A stretch of 64,000 nucleotides of DNA from Pseudomonas bharatica CSV86 (GTDB lineage Bacteria; Pseudomonadota; Gammaproteobacteria; Pseudomonadales; Pseudomonadaceae). How positions within the stretch are numbered: the first letter of the stretch is position 1; the number at the start of each line of letters is the position of its first letter. This document shows positions 37,148 through 44,241 of this stretch, in pieces. The stretch covers positions 2,611,001 through 2,675,000 of the forward strand of contig NZ_AMWJ02000002.1 in the NCBI RefSeq assembly GCF_000319305.2, written 5' to 3'. The notes beneath the pieces were generated by a model. That model saw nothing but the letters and a program-made list of their open reading frames with translations, made no database searches and had not been told where the DNA came from. The translations under genes and the position numbers were made by a program.

Positions 37148-37471
37148 TTCCTGCGCTCCTTGGGAATTATCTTGGTTAGTGTCGGAAAAATCGTGCAAGT
37201 TGCATGGCAGATTCTGATTCATTCTTTCCCTTCCATGCTAGCTCGCCGTTTTTCGTCCACCGTCGGGATTTCTGACGTTGAAAAACCGGCGTTTCACCAT
37301 GCAAAAAGCACGACCGCCGCAGGGGCATCGTGCAGGATGCGTTCCCAGGCCATTTCGGTCAAATCATAACTTATTGATTTATAAGAATAATTTAAGCTGC
37401 CGAAGGCTGGCATGCAGGCTGCAATGACCCTTCCAGGTCATAACGAACATGCAGCAAGAGGAGCCCGGCAC
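37148..37471. other. 324-bp divergent intergenic region between algB and the Ivy operon
   Basis: No gene fits. It contains a strong sigma-54 match toward the plus-strand operon (37408-37423) and a near-match on the minus strand at 37194-37209 (TGCCATG-N4-TTGCA, with the key -24 GG changed to GC). An AT-rich tract lies at about 37366-37395. The roughly 200 bp between the two elements is where upstream activator sites would be expected. Confidence 0.6.
37408..37423 (+). promoter_or_regulatory. candidate sigma-54 promoter of the Ivy operon
   Basis: TGGCATGCAGGCTGCA matches the -24/-12 consensus TGGCACG-N4-TTGCA at all but two fixed positions, with the invariant GG and GC exactly 10 bases apart. 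The start would be near 37435, about 37 bp before the first ATG. An NtrC-type activator with an intact GAFTGA loop (AlgB) is encoded divergently next to it. Confidence 0.6.
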
Positions 37472-37750
37472 ATGAAACGCACTTCCGCCGCCCTGGTGCT
37501 TATATCCCCACATCATTTGCGTCAGGCGCTGTTTCTTGTGCTGGCGCTGTTGCTGACCCTGGTCGCCGGTCAGCTTTATCACGCCTGGCAGGCCAGCAAG
37601 GTCGAAAGCCAGCTCGCCGTGCAGGTGGTGCGCATCCATGAAAGCCGCGCCGCCCCGTTGCAAACCACTCCGATCATGCGCTCGCAGGTGCTGCCGGCCG
37701 CCAGTGTCGATGACTCGACGCCGGCTCCGGTACAGCGCTGGGTCTTTTGA
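37472..37750 (+). CDS. small single-pass membrane protein, unknown
   Basis: 92 aa with a basic N-terminus, one helix (QALFLVLALLLTLVAGQLY, about 17-36) and a periplasmic tail of about 55 residues without Cys or a known motif. AGGAG precedes the ATG at 37472. It is the first gene of a plus-strand group with the DUF1328 protein and Ivy. I do not recognise the family; context suggests an envelope role. Confidence 0.65.
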   Translation: MKRTSAALVLISPHHLRQALFLVLALLLTLVAGQLYHAWQASKVESQLAVQVVRIHESRAAPLQTTPIMRSQVLPAASVDDSTPAPVQRWVF

Positions 37751-37795
37751 CCGCATGCGGACCGGGAACGTTTCCAAAACAGAAGGAGTATCACC

Positions 37796-37960
37796 ATGTT
37801 GAGTTGGGCCATTACCTTCCTGATCATCGCCATTGTCGCCGCTGTGCTGGGCTTCGGTGGTATCGCCGGCGCCGCTACCGGTATCGCGAAGATCCTGTTC
37901 ATTGTCTTCCTGGTGCTGTTCGTGGCTTCGTTCTTCTTTGGTCGTCGCGGTCGAGGCTGA
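37796..37960 (+). CDS. DUF1328 (YtjA-type) small membrane protein
   Basis: 54 aa made of two hydrophobic helices with a glycine-rich turn (LGFGGIAGAATGIAKILFIV) and a basic end GRRGRG. This is the standard DUF1328 form. It is preceded by AGAAGGAG and sits 45 bp after the previous gene. In many proteobacteria these genes respond to envelope stress, but the function is unknown. The small size makes it easy to miss. Confidence 0.88.
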   Translation: MLSWAITFLIIAIVAAVLGFGGIAGAATGIAKILFIVFLVLFVASFFFGRRGRG

Positions 37961-37965
37961 AGCCA

Positions 37966-38436
37966 ATGAAAGGCGTGATACGCAGCGCCCTGGTCGCCGG
38001 CCTGTTGATGGCCGGCGGTTCGGCGGCAATGGCGGCCAATGACGGCCAGGTCCGGGCCAGTGAATTGCTCGGCACGGACCCCGAGTATCGGGAAACCTGG
38101 CAGGACGTGGTCAAGAAAGAAGAACGACTGCCCGATTGGGTGCTCAACCTGAGCGGAGTGTCCGAGTTGCAGATGTCCGCCGTCGAGGAAGATGGTGACA
38201 AGTACCTGGTCGGCCCTCTGTGCGAAAGCGCCGGCAAGTGCTTGAACAAGCGTTTGATCGTCGCTTTCCGTTGGGATAAGGAGAAAGCCTACGGAATGCT
38301 GGTGGAGGTGCCGGAAGGGCTACCGGGCGACAAGTCGCCGACCCGCCATGCCGATTACCGTTGGCTCGGTGATCCCGACGAAGGCATGCAGGCCATGCTC
38401 AGGGAACAGCTCAAACGTGATCCGAACTGGTACTGA
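37966..38436 (+). CDS. inhibitor of vertebrate lysozyme (Ivy family)
   Basis: 156-aa periplasmic protein that blocks C-type lysozyme. It has a signal peptide (IRSALVAGLLMAGGSAAMAA). The Ivy domain includes the two-Cys loop PLCESAGKCLNKRLIVAF that inserts into the lysozyme active site, and a closing WLGDPDEGMQAMLREQLKRD. It starts 5 bp after the DUF1328 gene. Position corresponds to the second Ivy homologue of P. aeruginosa (PA5481, from memory). Its loop disulfide would need DsbA. Confidence 0.9.
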   Translation: MKGVIRSALVAGLLMAGGSAAMAANDGQVRASELLGTDPEYRETWQDVVKKEERLPDWVLNLSGVSELQMSAVEEDGDKYLVGPLCESAGKCLNKRLIVAFRWDKEKAYGMLVEVPEGLPGDKSPTRHADYRWLGDPDEGMQAMLREQLKRDPNWY

Positions 38437-38470
38437 GGCGCGACCGCGCGTCGGTGCCGTGACAGAAGCT

Positions 38471-38497
38471 GAACCTTTCCTGTGTTCACGCTTCTAT
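38471..38497 (+). promoter_or_regulatory. candidate ECF/AlgU-like promoter
   Basis: GAACCT at 38471-38476, 16-bp spacer, TCTAT at 38493-38497, compared with GAACTT-N16/17-TCTRA. It is weaker than the ErsA and dsbA elements. It is supported by a terminated, non-coding stretch directly downstream. Confidence 0.4.
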
Positions 38498-38502
38498 GTT
38501 GC

Positions 38503-38744
38503 GCCCTCCCGAGGACGGTGGGTGCATGACCAAGGGGCCGGGCAGCTCTGATCGATGCAGTTCGGAGCAGCCTAGGGGTACAAGGAGTGCCTCCGTCGAG
38601 GGCCGGGTCAGGAAAGCAAATGCCGGGATCAGTCAGTCGGGGATGTTCCGTGAATGGAAGATCCTGACCGTGCTGTCCCGGCAGCACCTTGTCCCGACAG
38701 ATGGCAAATCTGCCATCCGTTCGTCTGTCGACGAAAATTTTTTT
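38503..38744 (+). ncRNA. candidate unrecognised small RNA
   Basis: About 240 nt with no coding character, framed by an ECF-like promoter and an intrinsic terminator. It can form several hairpins: GCTCTGA/TTCGGAGC near 38549-38573, GGAG-TGC-CTCC, GTGCTG/CAGCAC near 38670-38687 and GATGGCA/TGCCATC near 38699-38716. Several GGA trinucleotides are exposed between stems. It does not match tmRNA, 6S, RNase P, SRP RNA, RsmXYZ or a riboswitch known to me. A long Ivy 3' UTR is the main alternative. Confidence 0.4.
38720..38744 (+). terminator. intrinsic terminator 285 bp after the Ivy stop
   Basis: TTCGTC-TGTC-GACGAA hairpin at 38720-38735 followed by AA and seven Ts (38738-38744). Confidence 0.75.
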
Positions 38745-39147
38745 GCCAATTTTCCTACATGATCGAAGGCCTTTTTCGCCCATTCGGATTGTCGAACGCT
38801 GATAGCGTCTATCCATTAAACATCCTGTGAATCTGCCGAAATATGGCGGATCGGTCCTATTCGGGATTCCGAACAGCTCGCGAAAAACCTCTTCCGACGC
38901 TTGATTTCCGCTCAAAATCTCATGCCGATTCGGCATGGGCTACTCGTTTACGGCATTAGACTGCACCCCCTCCCGCCTGAATAGTTGCGCCTTTTTTCGC
39001 CAGCCAGCGACCGTCCCGGTTCGTTGGCAGCAACCTTCTGCGGTGCCTTTGACTGTTGCCGAAGAAGTCTCCAGATTGGCTAAAAGCCGCTCTGGAACGC
39101 CGGTTACAGCGCAATGCCCGTGTCCACTTGAACAAAAAGGTAAAGAC

Positions 39148-40479
39148 ATGAAGAAGGCAAAACTGAGCCTCGCCTGGCAGATCCTTATCGGTCTGGTACT
39201 AGGTATCGCCATCGGCGCCTTGCTGAATCATTTCAGTGCAGAAAAGGCATGGTGGATCAGCAACGTGCTGCAACCCGCCGGTGACATCTTCATTCGCCTG
39301 ATCAAGATGATCGTCATCCCGATCGTGATCTCGTCGCTGATCGTGGGTATCGCCGGGGTTGGGGATGCGAAAAAACTTGGCAGTATCGGCCTCAAGACCA
39401 TCATCTACTTCGAGGTGGTGACCACCATCGCCATCGTCGTCGGCCTGGTCCTGGCCAACCTGTTCCACCCAGGCGCCGGCATCGACATGAGCACCCTGGG
39501 CACCGTGGATATCTCCAAGTACCAGGCCACAGCCGCCGAGGTGCAGCACGAGCATGCGTTCATCGAAACCATCCTCAACCTGATCCCGTCGAACATCTTC
39601 GCGGCGCTGATGCGCGGTGAAATGCTGCCGATCATCTTCTTCTCGGTACTGTTCGGCCTGGGCCTGTCGAGCCTCAACGCGGACATCCGTGACCCGCTGG
39701 TCAAGACCTTCCAGGGCGTTTCCGAAGCCATGTTCAAGGTCACCCACATGATCATGAACTACGCCCCCATCGGCGTGTTCGCGCTGATCGCCGTAACGGT
39801 CGCCAACTTCGGCTTCGCCTCGCTGCTGCCGCTGGCCAAGCTGGTGTTGCTGGTGTACTTCGCCATCGCCTTCTTCGCCTTCATGGTGCTGGGCCTGGTG
39901 GCGCGTCTGTTCGGCTTCTCGATCATCAAGCTGATGCGCATCTTCAAGGACGAACTGGTCCTGGCCTACTCCACCGCCAGCTCTGAAACCGTGCTGCCGC
40001 GGGTCATCGAGAAGATGGAAGCCTACGGTGCGCCAAAGGCCATCTGCAGCTTCGTGGTGCCGACCGGTTACTCGTTCAACCTCGACGGTTCCACCCTGTA
40101 CCAGAGCATCGCGGCGATCTTCATTGCCCAGCTGTATGGCATCGACCTGTCGATCAGCCAGCAACTGCTGCTGGTGCTGACCCTGATGGTCACGTCGAAA
40201 GGTATCGCCGGAGTGCCGGGCGTGTCCTTCGTGGTACTGCTGGCGACCCTGGGCAGTGTCGGCATTCCGCTGGAAGGCCTGGCCTTCATCGCCGGTGTCG
40301 ACCGCATCATGGACATGGCGCGTACCGCCCTGAACGTGATCGGCAATGCCCTGGCGGTGCTGGTGATCGCTCGCTGGGAAGGCATGTACGACGCCGAAAA
40401 AGGCCAGAAGTACTGGAACTCCCTGCCACACTGGCGCAGCAAGGAAGCCGTGGTGGCGGGCAAGACCGTCAACTCCTGA
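39148..40479 (+). CDS. gltP: glutamate/aspartate:proton symporter GltP
   Basis: 443-aa inner-membrane carrier of the dicarboxylate/amino acid:cation symporter (DAACS) family with eight helices and two re-entrant loops. Signatures are the serine-rich loop AYSTASSETVLPRV, PTGYSFNLDGSTLYQSIA and GIAGVPGVSFVVLLATLG. ATG at 39148 with AAAAAGG is chosen; the frame continues upstream to 38935 but that part is non-coding leader. It is followed by a strong terminator and a REP pair. Confidence 0.93.
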   Translation: MKKAKLSLAWQILIGLVLGIAIGALLNHFSAEKAWWISNVLQPAGDIFIRLIKMIVIPIVISSLIVGIAGVGDAKKLGSIGLKTIIYFEVVTTIAIVVGLVLANLFHPGAGIDMSTLGTVDISKYQATAAEVQHEHAFIETILNLIPSNIFAALMRGEMLPIIFFSVLFGLGLSSLNADIRDPLVKTFQGVSEAMFKVTHMIMNYAPIGVFALIAVTVANFGFASLLPLAKLVLLVYFAIAFFAFMVLGLVARLFGFSIIKLMRIFKDELVLAYSTASSETVLPRVIEKMEAYGAPKAICSFVVPTGYSFNLDGSTLYQSIAAIFIAQLYGIDLSISQQLLLVLTLMVTSKGIAGVPGVSFVVLLATLGSVGIPLEGLAFIAGVDRIMDMARTALNVIGNALAVLVIARWEGMYDAEKGQKYWNSLPHWRSKEAVVAGKTVNS

Positions 40480-40503
40480 GTCCTGTACCGCGCTGAATGA
40501 AGA

Positions 40504-40527
40504 AGCCCCGCATTGTCGGGGCTTTTT
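40504..40527 (+). terminator. intrinsic terminator of gltP
   Basis: AGCCCCG-CATTGT-CGGGGCT hairpin followed by five Ts, 25 bp after the stop codon. Confidence 0.92.
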
Positions 40528-40540
40528 CGTTGTCTACCAG

Positions 40541-40610
40541 GGCCCTATCGCTGGCAAGCCAGCTCCCACAACACCCTACCTGTGGGAGCTGGCTTGCCAG
40601 CGATAGGGCC
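40541..40610. repeat. REP pair, inverted (locus 6)
   Basis: Reverse copy at about 40543-40570 and forward copy at about 40581-40609, with a 10-bp spacer. The arms extend symmetrically to GGCCCTATCG/CGATAGGGCC. It lies right after the gltP terminator. Confidence 0.93.
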
Positions 40611-40678
40611 ATCAGCCCCAACACAACACTCGACCAGCCCGCTATCATTCAGCCCATCTTTGAGGGGAGTTCGTTCGG

Positions 40679-41908
40679 ATGCTCAACGGCCTTTGGCTTG
40701 GTTTCTTCGTGGTGGCGGCCATTTCGGCGCTGGGGCAATGGCTGGTAGGCGGTAATGCCGGGATCTTCGCGGCGATGGTGGAAAGCATCTTCGCCATGGC
40801 CAAGCTCTCGGTGGAGGTGATGGTCCTGCTGTTCGGCACCCTGACCCTCTGGCTGGGCTTTCTCAAGATCGCCGAGCAGGCCGGTATCGTCGAATGGCTG
40901 GCCAAGGTCCTGGGCCCGCTGTTCCGCCGCCTGATGCCGGAAGTCCCGCCCGGCCATCCCGCCCTCGGCCTGATCACCCTGAACTTCGCCGCCAACGGCC
41001 TGGGCCTGGACAACGCTGCCACCCCAATCGGCCTCAAGGCCATGCGCGCCCTGCAGGAACTGAACCCGAGCCCGACCACGGCGAGCAACGCGCAGATCCT
41101 GTTCCTGGTGCTCAATGCCTCGTCCCTGACCCTGTTGCCGGTGACCATCTTCATGTACCGCGCCCAGCAAGGCGCGATGGACCCGACCCTGGTGTTCCTG
41201 CCGATCCTGCTCGCCACCAGTTGCTCGACCCTGGTCGGCCTGCTCTCGGTGGCCATCGTCCAGCGCCTGCGCCTGTGGGACCCGGTGGTGCTCGCCTATC
41301 TGATTCCCGGTGCGCTGCTGCTCGGTGGCTTCATGGCCATCCTCGCCGGGCTGTCGGCCAGTGCCCTGGCCAGCCTGTCGTCGATCCTCGGCAACCTGAC
41401 CCTGTTCGGCCTGATCATCCTGTTCCTGCTGATCGGTGCGCTGAAGAAAGTGAAGGTGTACGAAACCTTCGTCGAAGGTGCGAAGGAAGGCTTCGATGTG
41501 GCGAAGAACCTGCTGCCGTACCTGGTCGCCATGCTGTGCGCCGTTGGCGTGCTGCGCGCGTCCGGGGCCCTGGAGTTCGGCCTGGAGGGCATTCGCCACA
41601 CGGTGGAATGGCTCGGCTGGGACACCCGCTTCGTCGATGCCCTGCCTACCGCCATGGTCAAGCCGTTCTCCGGCAGCGCTGCGCGGGCGATGTTGATCGA
41701 AACCATGCAGACCCACGGCGTCGACAGCTTCCCGGCGCTGGTCGCGGCCACCGTGCAGGGCAGCACGGAAACCACTTTCTACGTGCTGGCGGTGTATTTC
41801 GGCGCCGTCGGCATCCAGCGCACCCGGCACGCCGTGGGCTGCGCCCTGCTTGCCGAGCTGGCCGGCGTGCTGGGCGCGATCGCCGTCTGCTATTGGTTCT
41901 TCGGCTGA
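40679..41908 (+). CDS. SpmA-SpmB-like fused nucleoside-recognition (Gate) domain membrane protein
   Basis: 409 aa with about nine helices. The N-terminal half resembles SpmA (LTLWLGFLKIAEQAGIVEWL, NFAANGLGLDNAATPIGLKA) and the C-terminal half SpmB (VRASGALEFG-like region, FSGSAARAMLIETM, TVQGSTETTFYVLAVYFGAVG). The two are separate genes in spore formers and fused here. This Gate superfamily includes transporters, but the substrate is unknown, and the spore maturation name has no meaning in a non-sporulating organism. GAGGGGAG precedes the ATG. The last 19 bp overlap the convergent lipoprotein gene. Confidence 0.85.
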   Translation: MLNGLWLGFFVVAAISALGQWLVGGNAGIFAAMVESIFAMAKLSVEVMVLLFGTLTLWLGFLKIAEQAGIVEWLAKVLGPLFRRLMPEVPPGHPALGLITLNFAANGLGLDNAATPIGLKAMRALQELNPSPTTASNAQILFLVLNASSLTLLPVTIFMYRAQQGAMDPTLVFLPILLATSCSTLVGLLSVAIVQRLRLWDPVVLAYLIPGALLLGGFMAILAGLSASALASLSSILGNLTLFGLIILFLLIGALKKVKVYETFVEGAKEGFDVAKNLLPYLVAMLCAVGVLRASGALEFGLEGIRHTVEWLGWDTRFVDALPTAMVKPFSGSAARAMLIETMQTHGVDSFPALVAATVQGSTETTFYVLAVYFGAVGIQRTRHAVGCALLAELAGVLGAIAVCYWFFG

Positions 41909-42507
41909 TACCGGCTGGCCTGGGCCACGGTCCAGCCCAGCAGTTGCGCCATGGCCTTGTCGGTCGCCTGGCCAAGGCCGTCGACCACCGTCGGCACGTT
42001 CTTGTCGCCCAGCACCTGGCGCACCTCGAAGCGCCGGCTGACCAGGATGCGTTGGGTGCGCCCGTCCACCAGCCGCGCATCCAGGCGAATCACCGCCTCG
42101 ACGCCCTGCGCCGTGTATTCGCTCTGGAACGCCTGCAGCTCGCCTGCCAGCTCGAAATCCGATTGCAGGTTGCTGTCATCGGCGCTCAGGCGCGGTACCC
42201 GGCCGTCGCGCTGGAAGGCGTCGAGGATGCGATTACGCAACAGCGCCGGGGCCGGGTCGGTCCAGCGTGCGCCCTTGTAGGTGCTGATCACGTTGCCCTG
42301 CGGCACCACGGCGATGCGCGGCATGTCCAGCGCGTCGCTGGTGATCGGCTTGTTCACCCGCAGCGACCAGCTGACTGGCGCTGCACTGGAGTGCGCGGTA
42401 TGCGCCGGCAGGCGATAGACCTCGGCGTTCTCCGCCTTGGGCAGGATCGAGCAGGCACCGCTCATGCTGATCAGCAGTGCCAGGGACAGACGGCTGGCGA
42501 GTCTCAT
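41890..42507 (-). CDS. ABC transport auxiliary lipoprotein (PqiC-like), Mce operon
   Basis: 205-aa lipoprotein with a lipobox in LLISMSGACSILP (Cys near 19). The ABC-type auxiliary lipoprotein domain follows (SLRVNKPITSDALDMPRIAV, then the LSADDSNLQSDFELAGELQAF and VSRRFEVRQVLGDKNV segments). Such proteins sit on the inner face of the outer membrane and partner MCE proteins. It is last in the operon; its ATG overlaps the MCE stop (ATGA). Confidence 0.88.
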   Translation of the reverse strand: MRLASRLSLALLISMSGACSILPKAENAEVYRLPAHTAHSSAAPVSWSLRVNKPITSDALDMPRIAVVPQGNVISTYKGARWTDPAPALLRNRILDAFQRDGRVPRLSADDSNLQSDFELAGELQAFQSEYTAQGVEAVIRLDARLVDGRTQRILVSRRFEVRQVLGDKNVPTVVDGLGQATDKAMAQLLGWTVAQASRYQPKNQ

Positions 42508-43442
42508 GGCTCGAACTCCTTGCTTTGGTCACGGCCAAGCAGGTAGCCGCTGGGGTTGGCTTCAAGGCGGCGGGAAATGGCCTTGAGGGAATTGAGGGTG
42601 TCGCGCAGTTCACGGATCGCCGGGGACAGGTCGCGGAATCCCTGGGCGCCGCTGTCGATGGCGTCGCGGTTGCTTTCCAGCATGGCGTTGAGGGTCGCGG
42701 TGCTCCGGGCCAGGGATTGCATGGTCTGGTCGGCGCTGTCGAAGATGTCCGGCCCGCGCTTGGCCAGGAGTTGATTGGCGTTACGCATCAGGTCGCCGGT
42801 CTGTTGCAGGGCGGCGCCCGCCTGCTGCCCGAGGGTCGCCATCTGCTTGATCGCCAGGCTGATGTCCTCGCGTTGGGCGGAAACCGCGCCGGTGGTCTGC
42901 TCCAGGTTCTCCAGGGTGGCGCTCAGGCGGTTGACGTTGTCCTCGGAGAACAGCCGGTTGGCGTTGTGCAGCAGCAGGTTGATGTTGGTCACCAGGTCGC
43001 TGCTGTTGGTCAGCAGGCGGGCGATGGGCGATGGCGAGGCGACGATCACCGGCAGCTTGCCGCCCTTGCCCACCAGCGGCGGGCTTTCCGGGGTGCCGCC
43101 GCTGAGCTGGATCAGCGAGGTGCCGGTGACGCCGGTCAGGGTCAGCTTGGCCTGGGTGTCCTGCTTGATCGGGGTCTCGGCATTGAGGCGAATGTGCGCC
43201 AGGACCCGGCGCGGGTCCTCGGGGTCGAGGCGCAGGCTGATCACATCGCCGACCTTGATCCCGCTGTATTGCACGGCGCTGCCCTTGGACAGGCCGGTCA
43301 CCGCCTCGTTGAAGACCACCTCGTAGTCCTTGAAGGTGGCATCGACGCTGGCCTTGGCCAGCCACAGGCCGAACAGCATGGCGGCGGCGACCACCAGCAC
43401 GGTGACCATTCCGATCATTACATGGTGCGCACGTGGCTCCAT
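42504..43442 (-). CDS. MCE (MlaD-type) lipid-binding protein
   Basis: 312-aa protein with one N-terminal helix (about 8-28) and a single MCE domain (YEVVFNEAVTGLSKGSAVQYSGIKVGDVISLRL). A long helical periplasmic extension follows (residues about 150-300, with GAQGFRDLSPAIRELRDTLN near the end). MCE rings form channels or shuttles for phospholipid between membranes. It begins one base after the ATPase gene ends. The extension is much longer than in the 180-aa MlaD of the main Mla system, closer to PqiB/YebT-type single-MCE relatives. Confidence 0.9.
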   Translation of the reverse strand: MEPRAHHVMIGMVTVLVVAAAMLFGLWLAKASVDATFKDYEVVFNEAVTGLSKGSAVQYSGIKVGDVISLRLDPEDPRRVLAHIRLNAETPIKQDTQAKLTLTGVTGTSLIQLSGGTPESPPLVGKGGKLPVIVASPSPIARLLTNSSDLVTNINLLLHNANRLFSEDNVNRLSATLENLEQTTGAVSAQREDISLAIKQMATLGQQAGAALQQTGDLMRNANQLLAKRGPDIFDSADQTMQSLARSTATLNAMLESNRDAIDSGAQGFRDLSPAIRELRDTLNSLKAISRRLEANPSGYLLGRDQSKEFEP

Positions 43443-43443
43443 C

Positions 43444-44241
43444 TCACTTCTCCTTCAGCGCTGAGGCGGCATCGAGCGCCGCACGGCCACGCGGGCCATG
43501 GAAATATTCGTGGATCCACGGCTCGTCGTAGCCGGCCACTTCATCGATGGGGGCGGCCACCAGGACTTTCTTCTGCGCCAGTACCGCGACCCGGTCGCTG
43601 ATGGTGTAGAGGGTGTCGAGGTCGTGGGTAATGAGAAACACGCTCAGGCCCAGGGCATCGCGCAGGGTCAGGATCAACTGGTCGAAGGCCGCTGCGCCGA
43701 TGGGGTCGAGGCCGGCGGTGGGCTCGTCGAGGAACAGGATGTCCGGGTCCAGGGCCAGGGCGCGGGCCAGGGCGGCGCGCTTGATCATGCCGCCGGACAG
43801 CGAGGCCGGGTATTTGTCCGCCGCCGACTGCGGCAGGCCGGCCAGGGCCAGCTTGACCCCGGCAAGGTGCTCGGCATCGTCGCGGCTCAGGCCGGCATGC
43901 TCGATCAGCGGCAGGGCGACGTTCTCGGTCACGGTCAGCGAGGAAAACAGCGCGCCCTTCTGGAACAGCACGCCGAAGCGTCGTTCGATCAGCGAGCGCT
44001 CGGTCGGATTGGCCTCCAGCAGGTCCTGGCCGAACACCTTCACCGTGCCCTCGTTGGGCCGGCGCAGGCCGATGATGCTGCGCAGCAGCACCGACTTGCC
44101 GCTGCCCGATCCACCGACCACGGAAAGGATCTCGCCGCGGTACAGGTCGAGGTCGAGCTGCTCGTGCACGCTTTGTGCGCCGAAGCGGTTGCACAGGCCG
44201 CGCACCTGGATGACCGCCTCGCGGTCGTCTGCCCGGCTCAC
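43444..44241 (-). CDS. ABC ATPase of Mce/Mla-type lipid transporter
   Basis: 265-aa MlaF-like ATPase with Walker A GGSGSGKSV, signature LSGGMIKRAALARALAL, Walker B ILFLDEPTAGLDP and His switch in LITHDLDTLY. It most likely starts at GTG 44241, whose GTGA overlaps the permease stop; a far upstream in-frame start would run antiframe through the permease gene and is rejected. A C-terminal tail after residue 235 (EPWIHEYFHGPRGRAAL) matches the MlaF handshake region. Confidence 0.92.
   Translation of the reverse strand: MSRADDREAVIQVRGLCNRFGAQSVHEQLDLDLYRGEILSVVGGSGSGKSVLLRSIIGLRRPNEGTVKVFGQDLLEANPTERSLIERRFGVLFQKGALFSSLTVTENVALPLIEHAGLSRDDAEHLAGVKLALAGLPQSAADKYPASLSGGMIKRAALARALALDPDILFLDEPTAGLDPIGAAAFDQLILTLRDALGLSVFLITHDLDTLYTISDRVAVLAQKKVLVAAPIDEVAGYDEPWIHEYFHGPRGRAALDAASALKEK

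Larger units (their letters stand above)
38437..39147. other. 711-bp non-coding region between Ivy and gltP
   Basis: No convincing protein gene: the open frames here show no homology, no ribosome-binding site and no codon pattern like the neighbours. The left half holds a candidate small RNA unit (promoter-like 38471-38497, terminator 38720-38744). The right half holds two perfect inverted repeats, TTCGG-GATT-CCGAA at about 38858-38871 and CATGCCGATTCGGCATG at 38921-38937. About 210 bp of leader follow before the gltP ATG. Confidence 0.6.

Noticed and set aside
38355..38936. A 193-codon minus-strand frame in the Ivy-gltP gap
   Set aside because: It overlaps the end of Ivy, has no ribosome-binding site or recognisable domain, and crosses a strong hairpin-terminator; a non-coding role fits better.
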